Assembly: GCA_021399435.1 (NCBI GenBank)
Contig: JAJTUP010000133.1
Coordinates: 1 to 64,000 of the forward strand
Direction: 5' to 3'
From: Diaporthe sp. PMI_573
Lineage: Eukaryota; Ascomycota; Sordariomycetes; Diaporthales; Diaporthaceae
DNA: 64,000 nt
The notes under the pieces are model-generated. The model made no database searches, was not told the origin of the DNA, and worked only from the letters and a program-made list of their open reading frames with translations. Made by a program: the position numbers and the translations under genes. Of the stretch, positions 20,640 through 31,559 are shown piece by piece; positions within the stretch are counted from its first letter, which is position 1, and each line of letters starts with the position of its first letter.

Positions 20640-21070
20640 ATGTCAGGGCGAGGCGGATGTGGGAGGCTGGTGGTAAGGGTAGGAAGGCCAGATGAGCCGT
20701 AGATGAGCCCTTGGATGCTCGAAGAATGAAATGGATTTGTGTACCGACTGTAATTCGTGCCAACCAAGTGACCATGCGCCAAAGATCACCATCGTAGAAG
20801 AAATCCGAATCAACGTAGAACTCAAGCAATACCAATTAGCATTGATTTGAGCTTGAAGATAAGCCCAGAGCAATCCGTGTGCGTGCCTGTTGGTTTTTCG
20901 ATTTGGGGTTTTTAGGCAACCAAACTTGTGTTGCCGCACTTCCCACTACCAGCGGGCCTTTTGCCACGTGACGCACAACTGACCACGCGACAAACCACCG
21001 ACCACGCGCCTCTCAACCTCTTAGGGCAGATCCTTGACAAAAGAGACACACTGACAATCATCGATCCATC
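20640..21070. other. Intergenic, nothing recognised
   Basis: 3' flank of the CCHC gene and 5' flank of the coiled-coil relic; no supported feature. Confidence 0.4.
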
Positions 21071-22516
21071 ATGGCGAACAAGTTCAAGCAGCACCAGCTG
21101 CCCTGGGTCAACGACGATGTCGACAAGGCCATCAAGGAACGAGAGGGTAACCTGGCCAAGCTCGGTCAGGATTATGACCGAACCAATGCCGAGTCGAGAA
21201 AGATCAGGCATAAGTTTACAAGACAGAGCACCGGCGCCTATCCTGATTCCGACAGCGAAGACCCCTTAGTTGACAAAGCTCATAAGAAGAGCATCGACCT
21301 TGTGGAAGAGTGCGAGCGGCTCGCCAGCGATGTCCCCTCCAAGCGTGTTGAGCTGGAGGCACTGATGGGCGAGTTCGAGTGGAAGTAGAGCCGCATGGAT
21401 AGGATCGTTTTCGATGGCTCTACGAATGTTGTTGACACCGCCAAGCTTATGAGGATGAAGATCTTAGACGATGAGATGATGGTCTTGGTCTAGGCGGTGA
21501 CCACTAGGCTGGGCAGTCTTGACTTCCTGCGCGGCATTGATGATGAGCACCGCAGGCTGCTTCTGTCCAAGGAGGAGGAGGTTGCCGAGTATAAAAGATC
21601 CCAGCAGGATAGCTTGATTCTAGATTCGGATGATGAGGGCAGCCAGGTGGTGATCCTAGCGACCGACCATCTGTTGCAGCATGATTCTATGCAGCCGCAA
21701 GAGACGCGAGCCCTTTCGTGGGCTGAGCTTCAGTGCTTGGAGCTTGAGCGGCAAGTGGGGGATATGAAAAAGAAGCTTGAGGATGAGAGAGCGGCCAGTG
21801 CCCGAACCCGGGATTTGCTGTACAAGCAGCTCTCCGATACTGGCAAGGCCTCGGAGATTAGTGAGTCCACTATGAAGAACTAGAAGCAGCAGATTGCCTC
21901 TTTGGAACAGACAGTGGTGATGCTGGAAACCGATGTGAAACGGCTACAGCAAAAAGTCTCCGAGCTGGAGGCAGGGGCCAGCAACTAAGGTGACATATTG
22001 ACTGAGCTTGAAGAATACCATGATGAGGTGGAAAAGCTTGAGGGACAGGTTGAGGGGATGAAGTCGGACGTTGCCGCAAAGTCCGAACTAGAGAAGGAGC
22101 TCGCGTAGCAGCAGGAACGTGTTGATGCCTTGGAGGGGGAGAATGCAGACGTTGGTTGTGATCTGCAAAGCAAGACAACGTTGCTGACTGCCTGTACCGA
22201 GGCTGAGAACACTGCTTAAAAACTGGCAGACTAGTGCCAGGCCGAACTGGATAAGAGAAATGCAGAGCTTTCCGACCATTGGTTTAGGTGGCAGACCATG
22301 TAGGAAAGATACAGCTCGGCCACGAAGAAAGAGAAAGAGTTCCGGAAGAGGTGGCAGTCCGAGTACGACCTGCGTGAAGCAACTCTTGATCAGCTTAAAA
22401 AGGAGCAGCTCAAGTGCGAGGAGAAGGACGCCGAAGTTTAGAGACTTCAGGGCATGATGGAGGTGAGAAATGGGGAGATCCAGACTCCCCTTGCCGCCAA
22501 ACGTGTTGGTTCATAA
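21071..22516 (+). pseudogene. Coiled-coil protein gene, 481-codon frame with nine TAG/TAA codons
   Basis: ATG 21071 (MANKFKQHQLPWVNDD) opens a frame that continues without an indel to TAA 22514-22516. Nine internal stops stand at 21386, 21491, 21881, 21986, 22106, 22217, 22232, 22301 and 22439: seven TAG, two TAA, no TGA. Each is one C-to-T step from Gln, and they sit in Gln-friendly heptad contexts (for example before QQ at 22109). The product would be almost all coiled coil from about residue 140 (LEEERAASARTRDLLYKQL-type heptads), with an acidic N-terminal part (DSDSEDP). I do not recognise the family; a structural or tethering protein is plausible. It is closed as a gene, unlike the intact genes at 8183 and 17509, which suggests it was hit selectively or earlier. 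Confidence 0.7.
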
Positions 22517-23628
22517 CACTAGTTAGTAGAATTATAGAATTACACTAAGACTAGAATTAAGGTCTAGGACCTACTTACTAGGATAAATTATTCAGATTAC
22601 TAGGTAAGCCAAGTAAGCTAGCTTAATAGATTACTAAGTAAGCTAGGTAAGCCACTAAAGAGTTAAAACATATAAGAATATAGTTATTACTATAGTAGAT
22701 AGCTTTTATAGAATAGACTCTTTAGTTGTTAATCTAAGTATTTAGTTTAATAAACTAGATAGCCTTACAGCTAGTAATTATACTTAAAAAAAACAAACAG
22801 TGTCTTTATATACTATACAGTTAAGTATTATCTCTATGCTAAACTGCTAACATAAACTCTATAGGTTATCTACTAAACCTTATACAGGCTTGGTATAATT
22901 ATTACATTTTGGCAGTGTTAATTTAATTTCTATTATGTTTTGCCTTTTAGTAATGCTAAATTAGTATTAAAATATATATATTAACCTAAACAGTAATTAA
23001 ACTTATTACTGCTACTGTGAGTCAGCGTATAAGGGTGTTATAATGGATAATGTCGACCCTTAATGACCTATATTATGCTTTACCTTTAGTTAATAACCGG
23101 GAACGAGTTGTCAACTAGAACTACACTATAGGATTATCACATTTTAAAGAGGGATTGCATTGAAACTAATTTGGTCTTCGCCATATAACTAATTCCCCGA
23201 CTATTAGTCTTGGGCTACTTATATCAACGGTTTTAGTCTATGGAGCCGTTAGAAGCGGTTCTCGCTAGCCTTGTCTGTGCGGCTATTACAAGGCTGTCTG
23301 TGTTTTCTGGGCCACATGCCACAGACATTTTAGGTATTCTAAACCTACTGTATCGGCATTGGTTTTTTTTAACGCAAGTTGTTTAAGCGTTTACCACTGT
23401 ATAAAGGGACCGCCTATATACTGCTTAAGAAGTATATGTATAGAGATTAAAAATGAAACCACTTCGTTAACAACCAGTGTAAAGGGGCCAAGCGGGCTCA
23501 TTTCAGCAGACAAATCAATCAAAGACCTTAGGACGTTCGGTTTAACTATTAAAGTTGGTAGGATAGCCACCGTAGAGGTTTTATTTAGAGATGGTGTAAA
23601 AAGAGACGTCCAGTTAGGCCCCCAACTT
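22517..23628. other. AT-rich RIP relic
   Basis: Strongly AT-rich, with TA in excess and no open frame. Short repeated words (TAGGTAAGC, AAGTAAGCTAG) recur at 22590-22660. From about 23180 the base composition returns towards normal. Probably a decayed transposon; no motif survives. Confidence 0.5.
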
Positions 23629-25541
23629 CTAGCCACGATTCAAGTGATCCCAAAACGCACACCTACGGCCCGCAGCATATTCAGGAATAATGCTCACACC
23701 AGCAACATTCAAATCAACCGTGGAGGCATTCGACTCGTTTCCTGGATAACGCAAAGATGATAGCCCGTCCACGTTGTTCGGCTGTCCACTCGTTACAAAC
23801 TCTGCAATCCAACGCTGGAACGTGTGCGCCGCCTCCTCACTAACGACCCCACTCAATGTGGCTGGATCAAACGGTCTTGCCCCTCCATCATCGTAAAATG
23901 TGTACTCAAGATCCACGCCATGGAGTCCAGGTGGTAGACTAAACTGGTAGGAATAAGCCTTGTTCAGGAAGGCAGTGAGAACAGGTAATTTGTTGCAGAC
24001 GATGATCGCATCGGCCCTCATGTTAGAAGCGCGACGGTATGGATCTGTGTATGTATAAGTTCCATCGAATACCGCCGGATAGAGTGTCTCTGATACATAG
24101 TCGAGATTTTCCTGGGTTATAGAGGGGTATAATGCGAGGACCGAGTCTGCAAAAGTGGTGACATTTGTGGCGTTGGGCGGTGTGAAAAGTACACCTTCAT
24201 CGGGGTTGTGGCCTACCATAATGGTAACGTTGGGGTCAAATCGACCATCAAGAAGGGAAACGGCCGGAATAGCGGGTACAAACTCTCCATCGACGGTCGG
24301 TCCAAACGAAAATGTGCCATACGGAGAGTCCCTCACCACAGCCCTATTGGCCCTTACAAGCGCTTCAGTTGAGAGTTGTCTTGCTTCCTGGAGGGTTGAG
24401 ACGTTCAGTCGGGCCAAAAAATCGTTGAAAAGCCGATCTTGCTCGGCAATTGGAGGATGCGGAACCCAGCCCGCTGATTGTAAAATTGCTTGGCTGAATG
24501 GAACACCAAGGTGTTGGGCGCCTTTGCCTTCTTGACCGCCGTAAGCCTACAATCATTAATGGGGCCATCCGTATATGATGCACGGAGTAACAACGAACCG
24601 TGATTTGATGTATGATACTGCCTGCGCCAGCACTCTCGCCCATGACTGTTACTCGTTTGGGGTCTCCGCCAAACTTCGCGATATTTTCCTGTACCCACTC
24701 CAAGGCGAGGCGCTGATCGTAGAGTCCTACATTCGGTGTGCTATCCTGTTGAATAATTGAGCCAGAAAGCCAACCGAATGCTCCTAACCGGTAGTTTAGT
24801 GCTACGAAGATCATCGTGTCGTTACTTCTTCGAAAAAGACCACCCGGTTTGCTGAGGGGCGAAGTGGCCTTCTCGCCAGCAGTGTATCCCCCACCATAAA
24901 TCCAAACTGTTCAAGTTTATCAGCATATGAATAGCAGGAGAGTGGATATCATTGATAGAGTTTGAATAACAGGGACTTCTGACCTAAAACAGGCGCACCA
25001 CTTCCATTTTCTGAAGTCTCAAATATTTTTTCGGGCACCATGACGTCTAGGAATAGACAGTCTTCAGTTGTCCTTGGGTCAATTGGCGGCAATGGCTGGT
25101 CGGCTGCGCTGTCTGAAGACACGTTGATTGGTAGGCCTGCAGTGTACTGGGTCATGAGTGGCATAGCGGTGGAAACCCAGCCCGGGGAAGCTTGCGGACA
25201 GATCCTTGGTGTATTTCCGGTTTCTACCGCAGATCTATTCACAGCTGGAGGTTGCGGAGGGGCGAAGCGTAGGTTTCCCAGAGGGGGTGCCGCGTATCGA
25301 ATATTGGTGAAATTGTAATAGCCTCCTGTGTCCTATCCGAGAATAAGTTTCACCGAATGCATCTGTGGTTGTAGCTGGGGCCGATGGAAGAATTGTAACT
25401 TACATTGAAGCTTGCTGCCTGATGTAGTTCGTAACCAAGATCCACAATTGGAAGTCTTTGCTTGGCAACGGCAACAGCAACAGTGGAAGTTATCAGCAGC
25501 GCAAAATTCGCAAGCGCAAGTTTATTCTTCGACCCAAACAT
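23629..25541 (-). CDS. Secreted type-B carboxylesterase/lipase (COesterase family)
   Basis: Four exons on the minus strand: 25541-25404, 25332-24984, 24906-24599, 24546-23629, giving 570 aa. Introns are 71, 77 and 52 bp, with donors GTAAGT, GTCAGA and GTTCGT. The ATG at 25541 starts a signal peptide (MFGSKNKLALANFALLITST). The mature protein has DTGGYYNFTNIRYAAPP, the EDCLFLDV box, the oxyanion loop VWIYGGGYTAG and the nucleophile elbow GESAGAG. The acid is in HNPDEGVLF and the His in GLHGVDLEYTF, so the Ser-Glu-His triad is complete. Such enzymes hydrolyse esters outside the cell; the substrate is unknown. The exons keep one frame across all joins, so the gene looks functional. It faces away from the PDR remnant at 25759. 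Last codon TAG, used here as a true stop. Confidence 0.88.
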
Positions 25542-25758
25542 GATGTTCTTCAAACGTGTTGGGTTTTTATTTGAATCAGATCGCCAAGGTTGTCGTATAG
25601 GTATATTCTGTGATGTTTCGTGGATGTAGATTGGGTGCTGAGGAGCAGAGCACAGCGGGAAAACATCACTTATATATATGTGTGTAAATCCTCAATCTCA
25701 GATATTTGTCATTCAGGATTTGTCATAAATACTTATTATAGGGGTCTCGGCCCGAGTT

Positions 25759-27345
25759 GTGATTTCATTAATGTTGGGTAGCAGACAAAACGACAATGCC
25801 AAGGAATTTCATCAATTACTAATTAAGCAGCTTGACATGATCCTGGCTGTAAACCGAGGCGGTAAGACACTTTATTTTGGTCTCGTGGGCGACAATATCT
25901 CTGTGGTGATCAACTATCTTGCCTCTCGAGGATTTCAATGCCCCCTTACCAAGACGTCGCCGAGTTTATTCCTGAGACTGCCTCGCGATCTTGCATCAAC
26001 TCAGATGGTGCCAGGATCGATTGGAACGAAGAGTGGCGTAACGGTAGTAATAATGCCAAGGCCGTCCTGGAAGTAATTGACCGTATCACGGCGGAAAAGA
26101 GGGACCTAGGACAAAAAGCCAATCAAGTTCGCGGCGGCGACGTGTGTATCAGAGCTATTTGCTTATCAAGCGCACCTCTATCAAGTACTGGCGCGAGCCA
26201 AGCTAGGTGTATCGCAGACTCTTCGTCCACGTTGGCATGGGCCTGATCGACGGATTTGTAAGTAACTGTGGCCTTTGCTATTTAGAATGCCCGAGCTGAT
26301 CATGAAACTTAAAACCTTCTGGAATCTGTCTACAAGCGTTGCCTCCCTTCAGAAACTCATGTTCACGCACATTGTGTGTCCCCTCTTCGTCACACCAGCA
26401 GTGGTCAACAGTGTCGTAACAAATTTCTCCCGCCATCGGCAGCTCTGGGCAGGACCGCAAACTGCCGAGCTTCACATACGGATGGGGTGGCATTCTGCAC
26501 AGCAAACGTTGTCACGGAAATTCCCATCTCTCCGTCGTTGCGGCGATAGTCTATTGGCTATCGTGGTACTTTCCCGTCGGTTCCTCAACCACGGGCTCCG
26601 TCCCAAGATACATCCTCCTCATGACAGTTCTCTGGGGGTTGTTCATTCCGAGCTGGGGCCAGTGGGTCTCGGCCTTTGGTACCGCGTATGGCATGGTCTC
26701 CAACGTGAGTTACCTACGGTATCTAAAGCTGGGCTTTAGTCTCGGTATGACAACAGACAGTCAACCCTTTCTAGATTCTTCCCTCTCTCTTTGTCATTGC
26801 ACTGTTCAATGGCATCTTCGCAACTTATTCCATGTCCCCCGACTTTTGGAACTACTGGAAGTAGTACATTGACCCTTTGACCTGGTTCAGCCGTGGTGTC
26901 CTCTCCGCCGCGCTCCCAGAGGCCGTGGTCCACTGTGCCGAGATCGAATTTGCCCGGTTCGACCATCCTGCTGGGCAGACCTGTGTGGAGTACGCCGGCC
27001 AGTTTCTGTGGGATGTCGTAATGGATGGATATCTTCAGGATCAAAACGTAACATCCGATTGCGGATACTGCGCATACAATGATGGTACTGAGTACATGAG
27101 AGTGCTCAATGTGGAGGGTGGCCATGTCTAGGTTACATGGTCCCTTTTGCGGTGACAAATTGGTACCTAGTCTACTTGTTCATGAAGACCTTTATCCCTG
27201 GGCCATGATGAAAAAGTCGATCCACATGACACGACTCAGAGTATTCTGTATTTCAAACCACGTCCCGTACCGCTCAAATGAAAGGCCGGACCGCTGGTAT
27301 CTGCCCGGTGGCGGGTTGCAACCGTGTTCCTGTCCATAGAGCGTA
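25759..27345 (+). pseudogene. PDR-type ABC transporter, truncated C-terminal part
   Basis: The remnant starts inside the second nucleotide-binding domain, after its Walker A, signature and Walker B motifs. It reads FHQLLIKQLDMILAVNRGGKTLYFG and then, after a frameshift near 25940, DVAEFIPETASR and DWNEEW. The second membrane domain follows over two or three frames: FVTPAVVNSVVTNF, RYILLMTVLWGLFIPSW and AFGTAYGMVSN. An intron at 26705-26774 (GTGAGT..TCTAG) fits, after which comes FVIALFNGIF and, past a TAG in place of the usual Trp, YIDPLTWFSRG. A final extracellular Cys-rich loop ends near 27125. PDR pumps export drugs and metabolites through the plasma membrane. Lacking both ATP sites, this copy cannot work. 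Confidence 0.82.
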
Positions 27346-28330
27346 GCTCGTGCCAAGCATCAGCATGAAAAGATCGCAAATGGAATGTGTGGCTGTGTTT
27401 TCTGTTGATGGGCGTCTAAAATAGGGAAACAATCAAAGGAGCTACCCCTTGCACAGATGTTCGGGCTCGGAGATAACGCACGGGAAACCAACCCAAGCTC
27501 TAAACAACGCTAACTTTGGGATTGTTTTCCTTTTGTCGTCTAGCGTCTTTTCCCAGCTCAAGGTTTTCAGGCTAAGAACCTGAACCTTAAAACAATGCTA
27601 AATTTTGGATTGTTTTCCTTCTATAGTCTAGCGTCTTTATCCAGTTCTGGGGTTCCAGGATTTGCCTCCCAGCCCTCTCCTCTACTCCACAAAAGTACCT
27701 ATGGGTCTTCTCTTCGGTTGCCCAAGATGCCTTCCGGCATAGTCGGCGCTTAAATTGGTTATTAGCCTAAGGGCCTAATTACAGATACCAACATCATCAT
27801 TGTGGTATTTGCACACCAGGATCATTTTACTCCAAGTTTCGCTCAATGGTCCTGCTACACCATGCTCCTCTTGTTTATTATGGCGAGGTGGTATTAGCAA
27901 GTCAATCCCGTCTTGCAAGAGCGCACTAACTGACCTATTCGATTTGAGATACTTTGCCAGCTTTATGATGGCCGCGGGTGCCTAGTTGACAGGAAATGTT
28001 GCCCCTTAGACAAGTATTGTACCAGCACGTTAGGGCGCATTGAGTAGATGAATGTTTGATATGCAAAGCCTGTTCTTGACCAGTCACACAAACGTTGAAT
28101 TTCAAGATATGGTCTACATGATTGAAATGGGCTCCATGGTTTGTTATGATTGTGACGACAGCTCGAGAGAGGGGCCGGAAAATGGAGAACAAATCGCGGG
28201 CAGTGTTACGCGCGGCCGGCTACTGCGGGTTGCACTTGGGTAAGCAGTGGAAAGTCCACCTTCAACCATATGAGGCTGTGCATGATCATGACTGTGAATA
28301 TTTCCTTCTCCATTCAAATCTAGTCGTCCC
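27346..28330. other. Intergenic with an imperfect direct repeat
   Basis: Two copies of a segment of about 50 bp, 27508-27560 and 27597-27646 (core GGATTGTTTTCCTT and TCTAGCGTCTTT), separated by about 36 bp. Otherwise no gene. Confidence 0.5.
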
Positions 28331-29276
28331 TCAAAACGATGTGTTTGAAGACTTCTCCGCCCACTTGTCCAACAACTCTAGCGTGTCGCTGCACTTCTTC
28401 CGGATCGTGTCAAGAGCGTCGTCGCCCAACGCCAAGCTTACAGGGAACTCTTCACCGGCCGTATGGGACTTAACCACGTCTAGGATGCGGGACACACCCT
28501 TGGCAGGATCCCCGGGCTGCTGCTGATGAATCCCCTTGACCTGTGGATACAAGTTGTCGACAAGAGGCTTGTACTCATCGATCTTGGTGTCAATGTAGAC
28601 TGCCTTCTTCTCATTGAGGAACTCAGTTCGGAAGTACCCGGGTTCAACAAGGAGCGCCCTGATTCCGAGTGGCTTTGTTTCCAGATTTAAACTCTCAACT
28701 GCGGCTAGGGCAATTAGTTAGTCCATTGTTGCGTTTAAATGTGGCAAGAGGGTCACCAACCTCGAAGCGCCGCCTTAGAGCTACAGTATGCCCCTACTGC
28801 TGGTAGCCCTCCCCATGCTGCAATTGACCCCATAAATATCAAGGTTCCAGCCCTCTTTGACCGGAAGTGTGGCAAGAAAGCTCTTGTAACCCCGAGAGGG
28901 CCATAAACGTGAGTTTGAAACACAGATTTCCAGTTCTCAAGGCTGGCAACAGTTAGAGAGATCAGAATGTTTAGAACATAGATGTATCAAACCTGTCGTC
29001 CTCAATGGTGCTAAAGTGTGGATATCCGGCATTGTTTACCACAACGTCAACACCACCATAGATACCAATAGCCGTCTCCGCCAGTTGGTTGAAGTCGAGC
29101 TGGCTAGCAGTTAAGTCTAGCTTGAGAACTGATGCTCCCGCCTTTTGGAATTGTTCGATGCTGGCGGTGTTGCGAGCCGTGGCAATAACCTTGTCTCCGG
29201 CAGCAAGAAGCGCTTTCACAAATTCCGCACCGAATCCAGTGGAACTTCCAGTGATCAGCCAGACAAGGGGAGCCAT
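28331..29276 (-). CDS. Short-chain dehydrogenase/reductase (classical SDR, 279 aa)
   Basis: Three exons on the minus strand: 29276-28993, 28942-28761, 28704-28331; introns of 50 and 56 bp (GTTTGA..CCAG and GTTGGT..CCTAG). The ATG at 29276 starts MAPLVWLITGSSTGFG, the NAD(P)-binding glycine motif. Further hallmarks are DVVVNNAG, the catalytic Ser in FMGSIAAWGG and Y-x3-K in AYCSSKAAL. The C-terminal part has the PGYFRTEFL segment. These enzymes reduce or oxidise hydroxyl/keto groups with NAD(P)H in the cytosol; the substrate is unknown. All catalytic residues are present and the frame is clean. The closest general type is the fungal oxidoreductases annotated as 3-oxoacyl-ACP-reductase-like or retinol-dehydrogenase-like. 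Confidence 0.88.
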
Positions 29277-30366
29277 GGCTTGTGGGATGGAGATGCTAGC
29301 TCGTGGGTGTAACGGTTCACTTTATGCGGGCGAGTTGAGAGTCTATAAACTTGGGATTATTTATGATTTTTGACGAGTCAACGAATCTGCCATTAGTAAT
29401 AAGTCATGCGCCTCTGGGATAAACGTGCTGGACGGATTTCTAGAATGTGCTTTTCAATCAGCAGGTCTCGGGGAAAGCGACGGACTTAATCAATTTAGAC
29501 CGGCGCTATGACGTTGTCATGATCGGGGGTGGATATCTGTAAACTTTCTTTGTTCACGTACGATTCTGCGCCGCCCCCCATGCAGGTGGCCTTAGCAGTT
29601 CCTCCAACATCATCTACATTACAACAAGGTCAAACTAAAAGGCCTGGGAGTATATAGGGTCATGGGTGGACTCGGTGATGTATATGCAATAAAGCATCAA
29701 AGGGGTAGTAGTACCAAGGTATGCGAGAAGATTCCGCTCTGGCCCAATTACTTTCTCTTGTAAACACTGTCGTCCTTTGAATAGGAAAGGCTGCTGTAAG
29801 ACTGCCTAGTTTCGGGATCCTTTTGCTACTGATGCGGTGAGTAGACGAAATTGACACCTCGGGACACAGGAATCTTTCATCATGCAGCCCAATGCGTGCC
29901 TGAGACATTGTGTGTGTGGATCAGGCAGTGATACGAGGGAGGGGGCATGCCTACAACCATCCAGTCTATCACGGAGTTAACGGAGTCTCATACTGCCGAG
30001 AACACCGCCAGCAGTGGACTTGAGTTGGCTCGGCCAATGCTCCATCCCACTAACTCACGGGACATTGAGATGATGCAGACACCTCATGCGATTCGGGGCT
30101 TCCATGCCCTACTCCTCAGGGCCCCCACCGAGTGACTTGATTATAAAGCATAGATATGGTTCCTCCTAGCTTTGTAATTGTGCTTGAAATGCCGCTTTGT
30201 TTATATCCACCCCCCTCTTGCCACTGCGGAGGTCGTACACTCACTGATGGTATAAAACAAGGTGTTGTATCTCTCAAACTCTCGCCCACACCCCATTCAC
30301 GCACTATCACGCCATCCTCTTACCGTACAACCAAACTCGTTCACAAACTAGACACCATCCGTCGCA
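29277..30366. other. Intergenic, with a TATA-like box for the 30367 gene
   Basis: No gene. A TATAAAAC box lies at about 30251, some 115 bp before the ATG at 30367. Short frames at 29660-30135 have no domain. Confidence 0.4.
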
Positions 30367-31386
30367 ATGTCTACATACGCTGCATCCCACATTAGCACCC
30401 AGGGTCCGGGAGATGCGCGGCCCACAGCCCTCCAAGTCGTTGAGGACGAAGGCCTATTCGGCAAGCTCGCCGGCAAGGTCGTCCTTGTGACAGGCGCAAA
30501 CTCTGGGATTGGTGTCGAAACAGCGCGAGCTATCCACGCCACTGGTGCCACCCTCTATCTCACTGCTAGAGACTCGGCCAAAGCCCAGCAGGCTGTCGAC
30601 AACATTAAGAACGGACCCGGCCCGAAGTCCGACGCGCCAATTCATGCCATCGAGATGCGACTTGATTCCTTCGCCTCAGTACGAGCAGCAGCCAAGGTCT
30701 TCCACGCTACAAACGACAGACTCAACCTACTTATCCTCAACGCCGGCGTTATGGCCACACCCAAGGGAAAGACCGAGGACGGCTTTGAGACTCAGTTTGG
30801 CACAAACCACTTAGGTCACTTTCTCCTCTTTCAACTCTTAAAGCCCGATCTTCTCGCAGCCTCTACGTCTCAGTTCCAATCGCGCGTAATTTCTGTGGCT
30901 TCCTCAGCCCACCGCTATAGCAATATACGTCTTGACGATTTCAACTTTGAAAAGGACCCCTACGACCCCTGGACTGCATATGGACAATCCAAGACGGCCA
31001 ACATCCTCTTCGCAAATGATATCGAAAGGCGGTATGGGTCTAAGGGGCTGCACGCCCTATCTCTACACCCAGGCATCATCCAGACCAATCTCTCTCAGTA
31101 TCTCAGCAAGGAGGTATTGGAGTCGCTGGCGAGCAATAAATCTCTGCACAAGAGTATGAAGAGCATTCCCCAGGGAGCGGCCACGACTATATACGCTGCG
31201 CTGAGTAAGGAATGGGAAGGCCGAGGCGGCAAGTTCCTCAGCAACCTCGCCGAGGAAGGCCCGGCGGATGCTACGGGAGACTGGCTGCAGAGCGAGGTTG
31301 GGTATGCTCCCTGGGTTTATGATGAAGAAGCTGCAAGGAAGCTCTGGGAAGAATCAAACCAGTTGGTGGGCGTTGATAGCGAGTGA
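30367..31386 (+). CDS. Short-chain dehydrogenase, retinol-dehydrogenase/WWOX-like (339 aa)
   Basis: A single exon of 339 aa. ATG 30367 is in good context (TCGCAATGTC). Motifs in order: LAGKVVLVTGANSGIG (cofactor glycine loop, residue about 45), LYLTARD (after beta-2), LNLLILNAGVMA, NHLGHFLLF, SRVISVASSAHR (Ser), and Y-x3-K in AYGQSKTAN, followed by LHPGIIQTNL. Length and motifs fit the NADP-dependent retinol-dehydrogenase-like SDRs of fungi, which act on diverse carbonyls or alcohols. Substrate unknown. It is an intact gene with normal codon use, unlike the relics starting at about 31.5 kb. Confidence 0.88.
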   Translation: MSTYAASHISTQGPGDARPTALQVVEDEGLFGKLAGKVVLVTGANSGIGVETARAIHATGATLYLTARDSAKAQQAVDNIKNGPGPKSDAPIHAIEMRLDSFASVRAAAKVFHATNDRLNLLILNAGVMATPKGKTEDGFETQFGTNHLGHFLLFQLLKPDLLAASTSQFQSRVISVASSAHRYSNIRLDDFNFEKDPYDPWTAYGQSKTANILFANDIERRYGSKGLHALSLHPGIIQTNLSQYLSKEVLESLASNKSLHKSMKSIPQGAATTIYAALSKEWEGRGGKFLSNLAEEGPADATGDWLQSEVGYAPWVYDEEAARKLWEESNQLVGVDSE

Positions 31387-31559
31387 TAAGACCCGGGCCC
31401 TGCCCCTGACGGGTCCTGCTACAATGCATTCTAAGTGTACGCACTCCATGCCTACTCTTGAAGGTACGTGCCTAGCAGCCAGGTTAGCCATGATAGGGAC
31501 TGGCCACAGGAGTGGGATGAGAATAAGGAAGCGTGGAAAGCAGCAAGAGACAGGCTTTA

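Noticed and set aside
21386..22441. TAG/TAA read as glutamine (alternative genetic code)
   Set aside because: Intact genes in the same window use TAG as their true end (carboxylesterase 23629, AsnB-like 60216, the gene ending at 19146) and use CAG/CAA for Gln. RIP explains the stops.
25350..25403. Reading the carboxylesterase first exon on to the stop after NHRCIR
   Set aside because: GTAAGT at 25403 is a consensus donor, and joining to the GATAG acceptor gives the expected DTGGYYNFTNIRY segment in frame.
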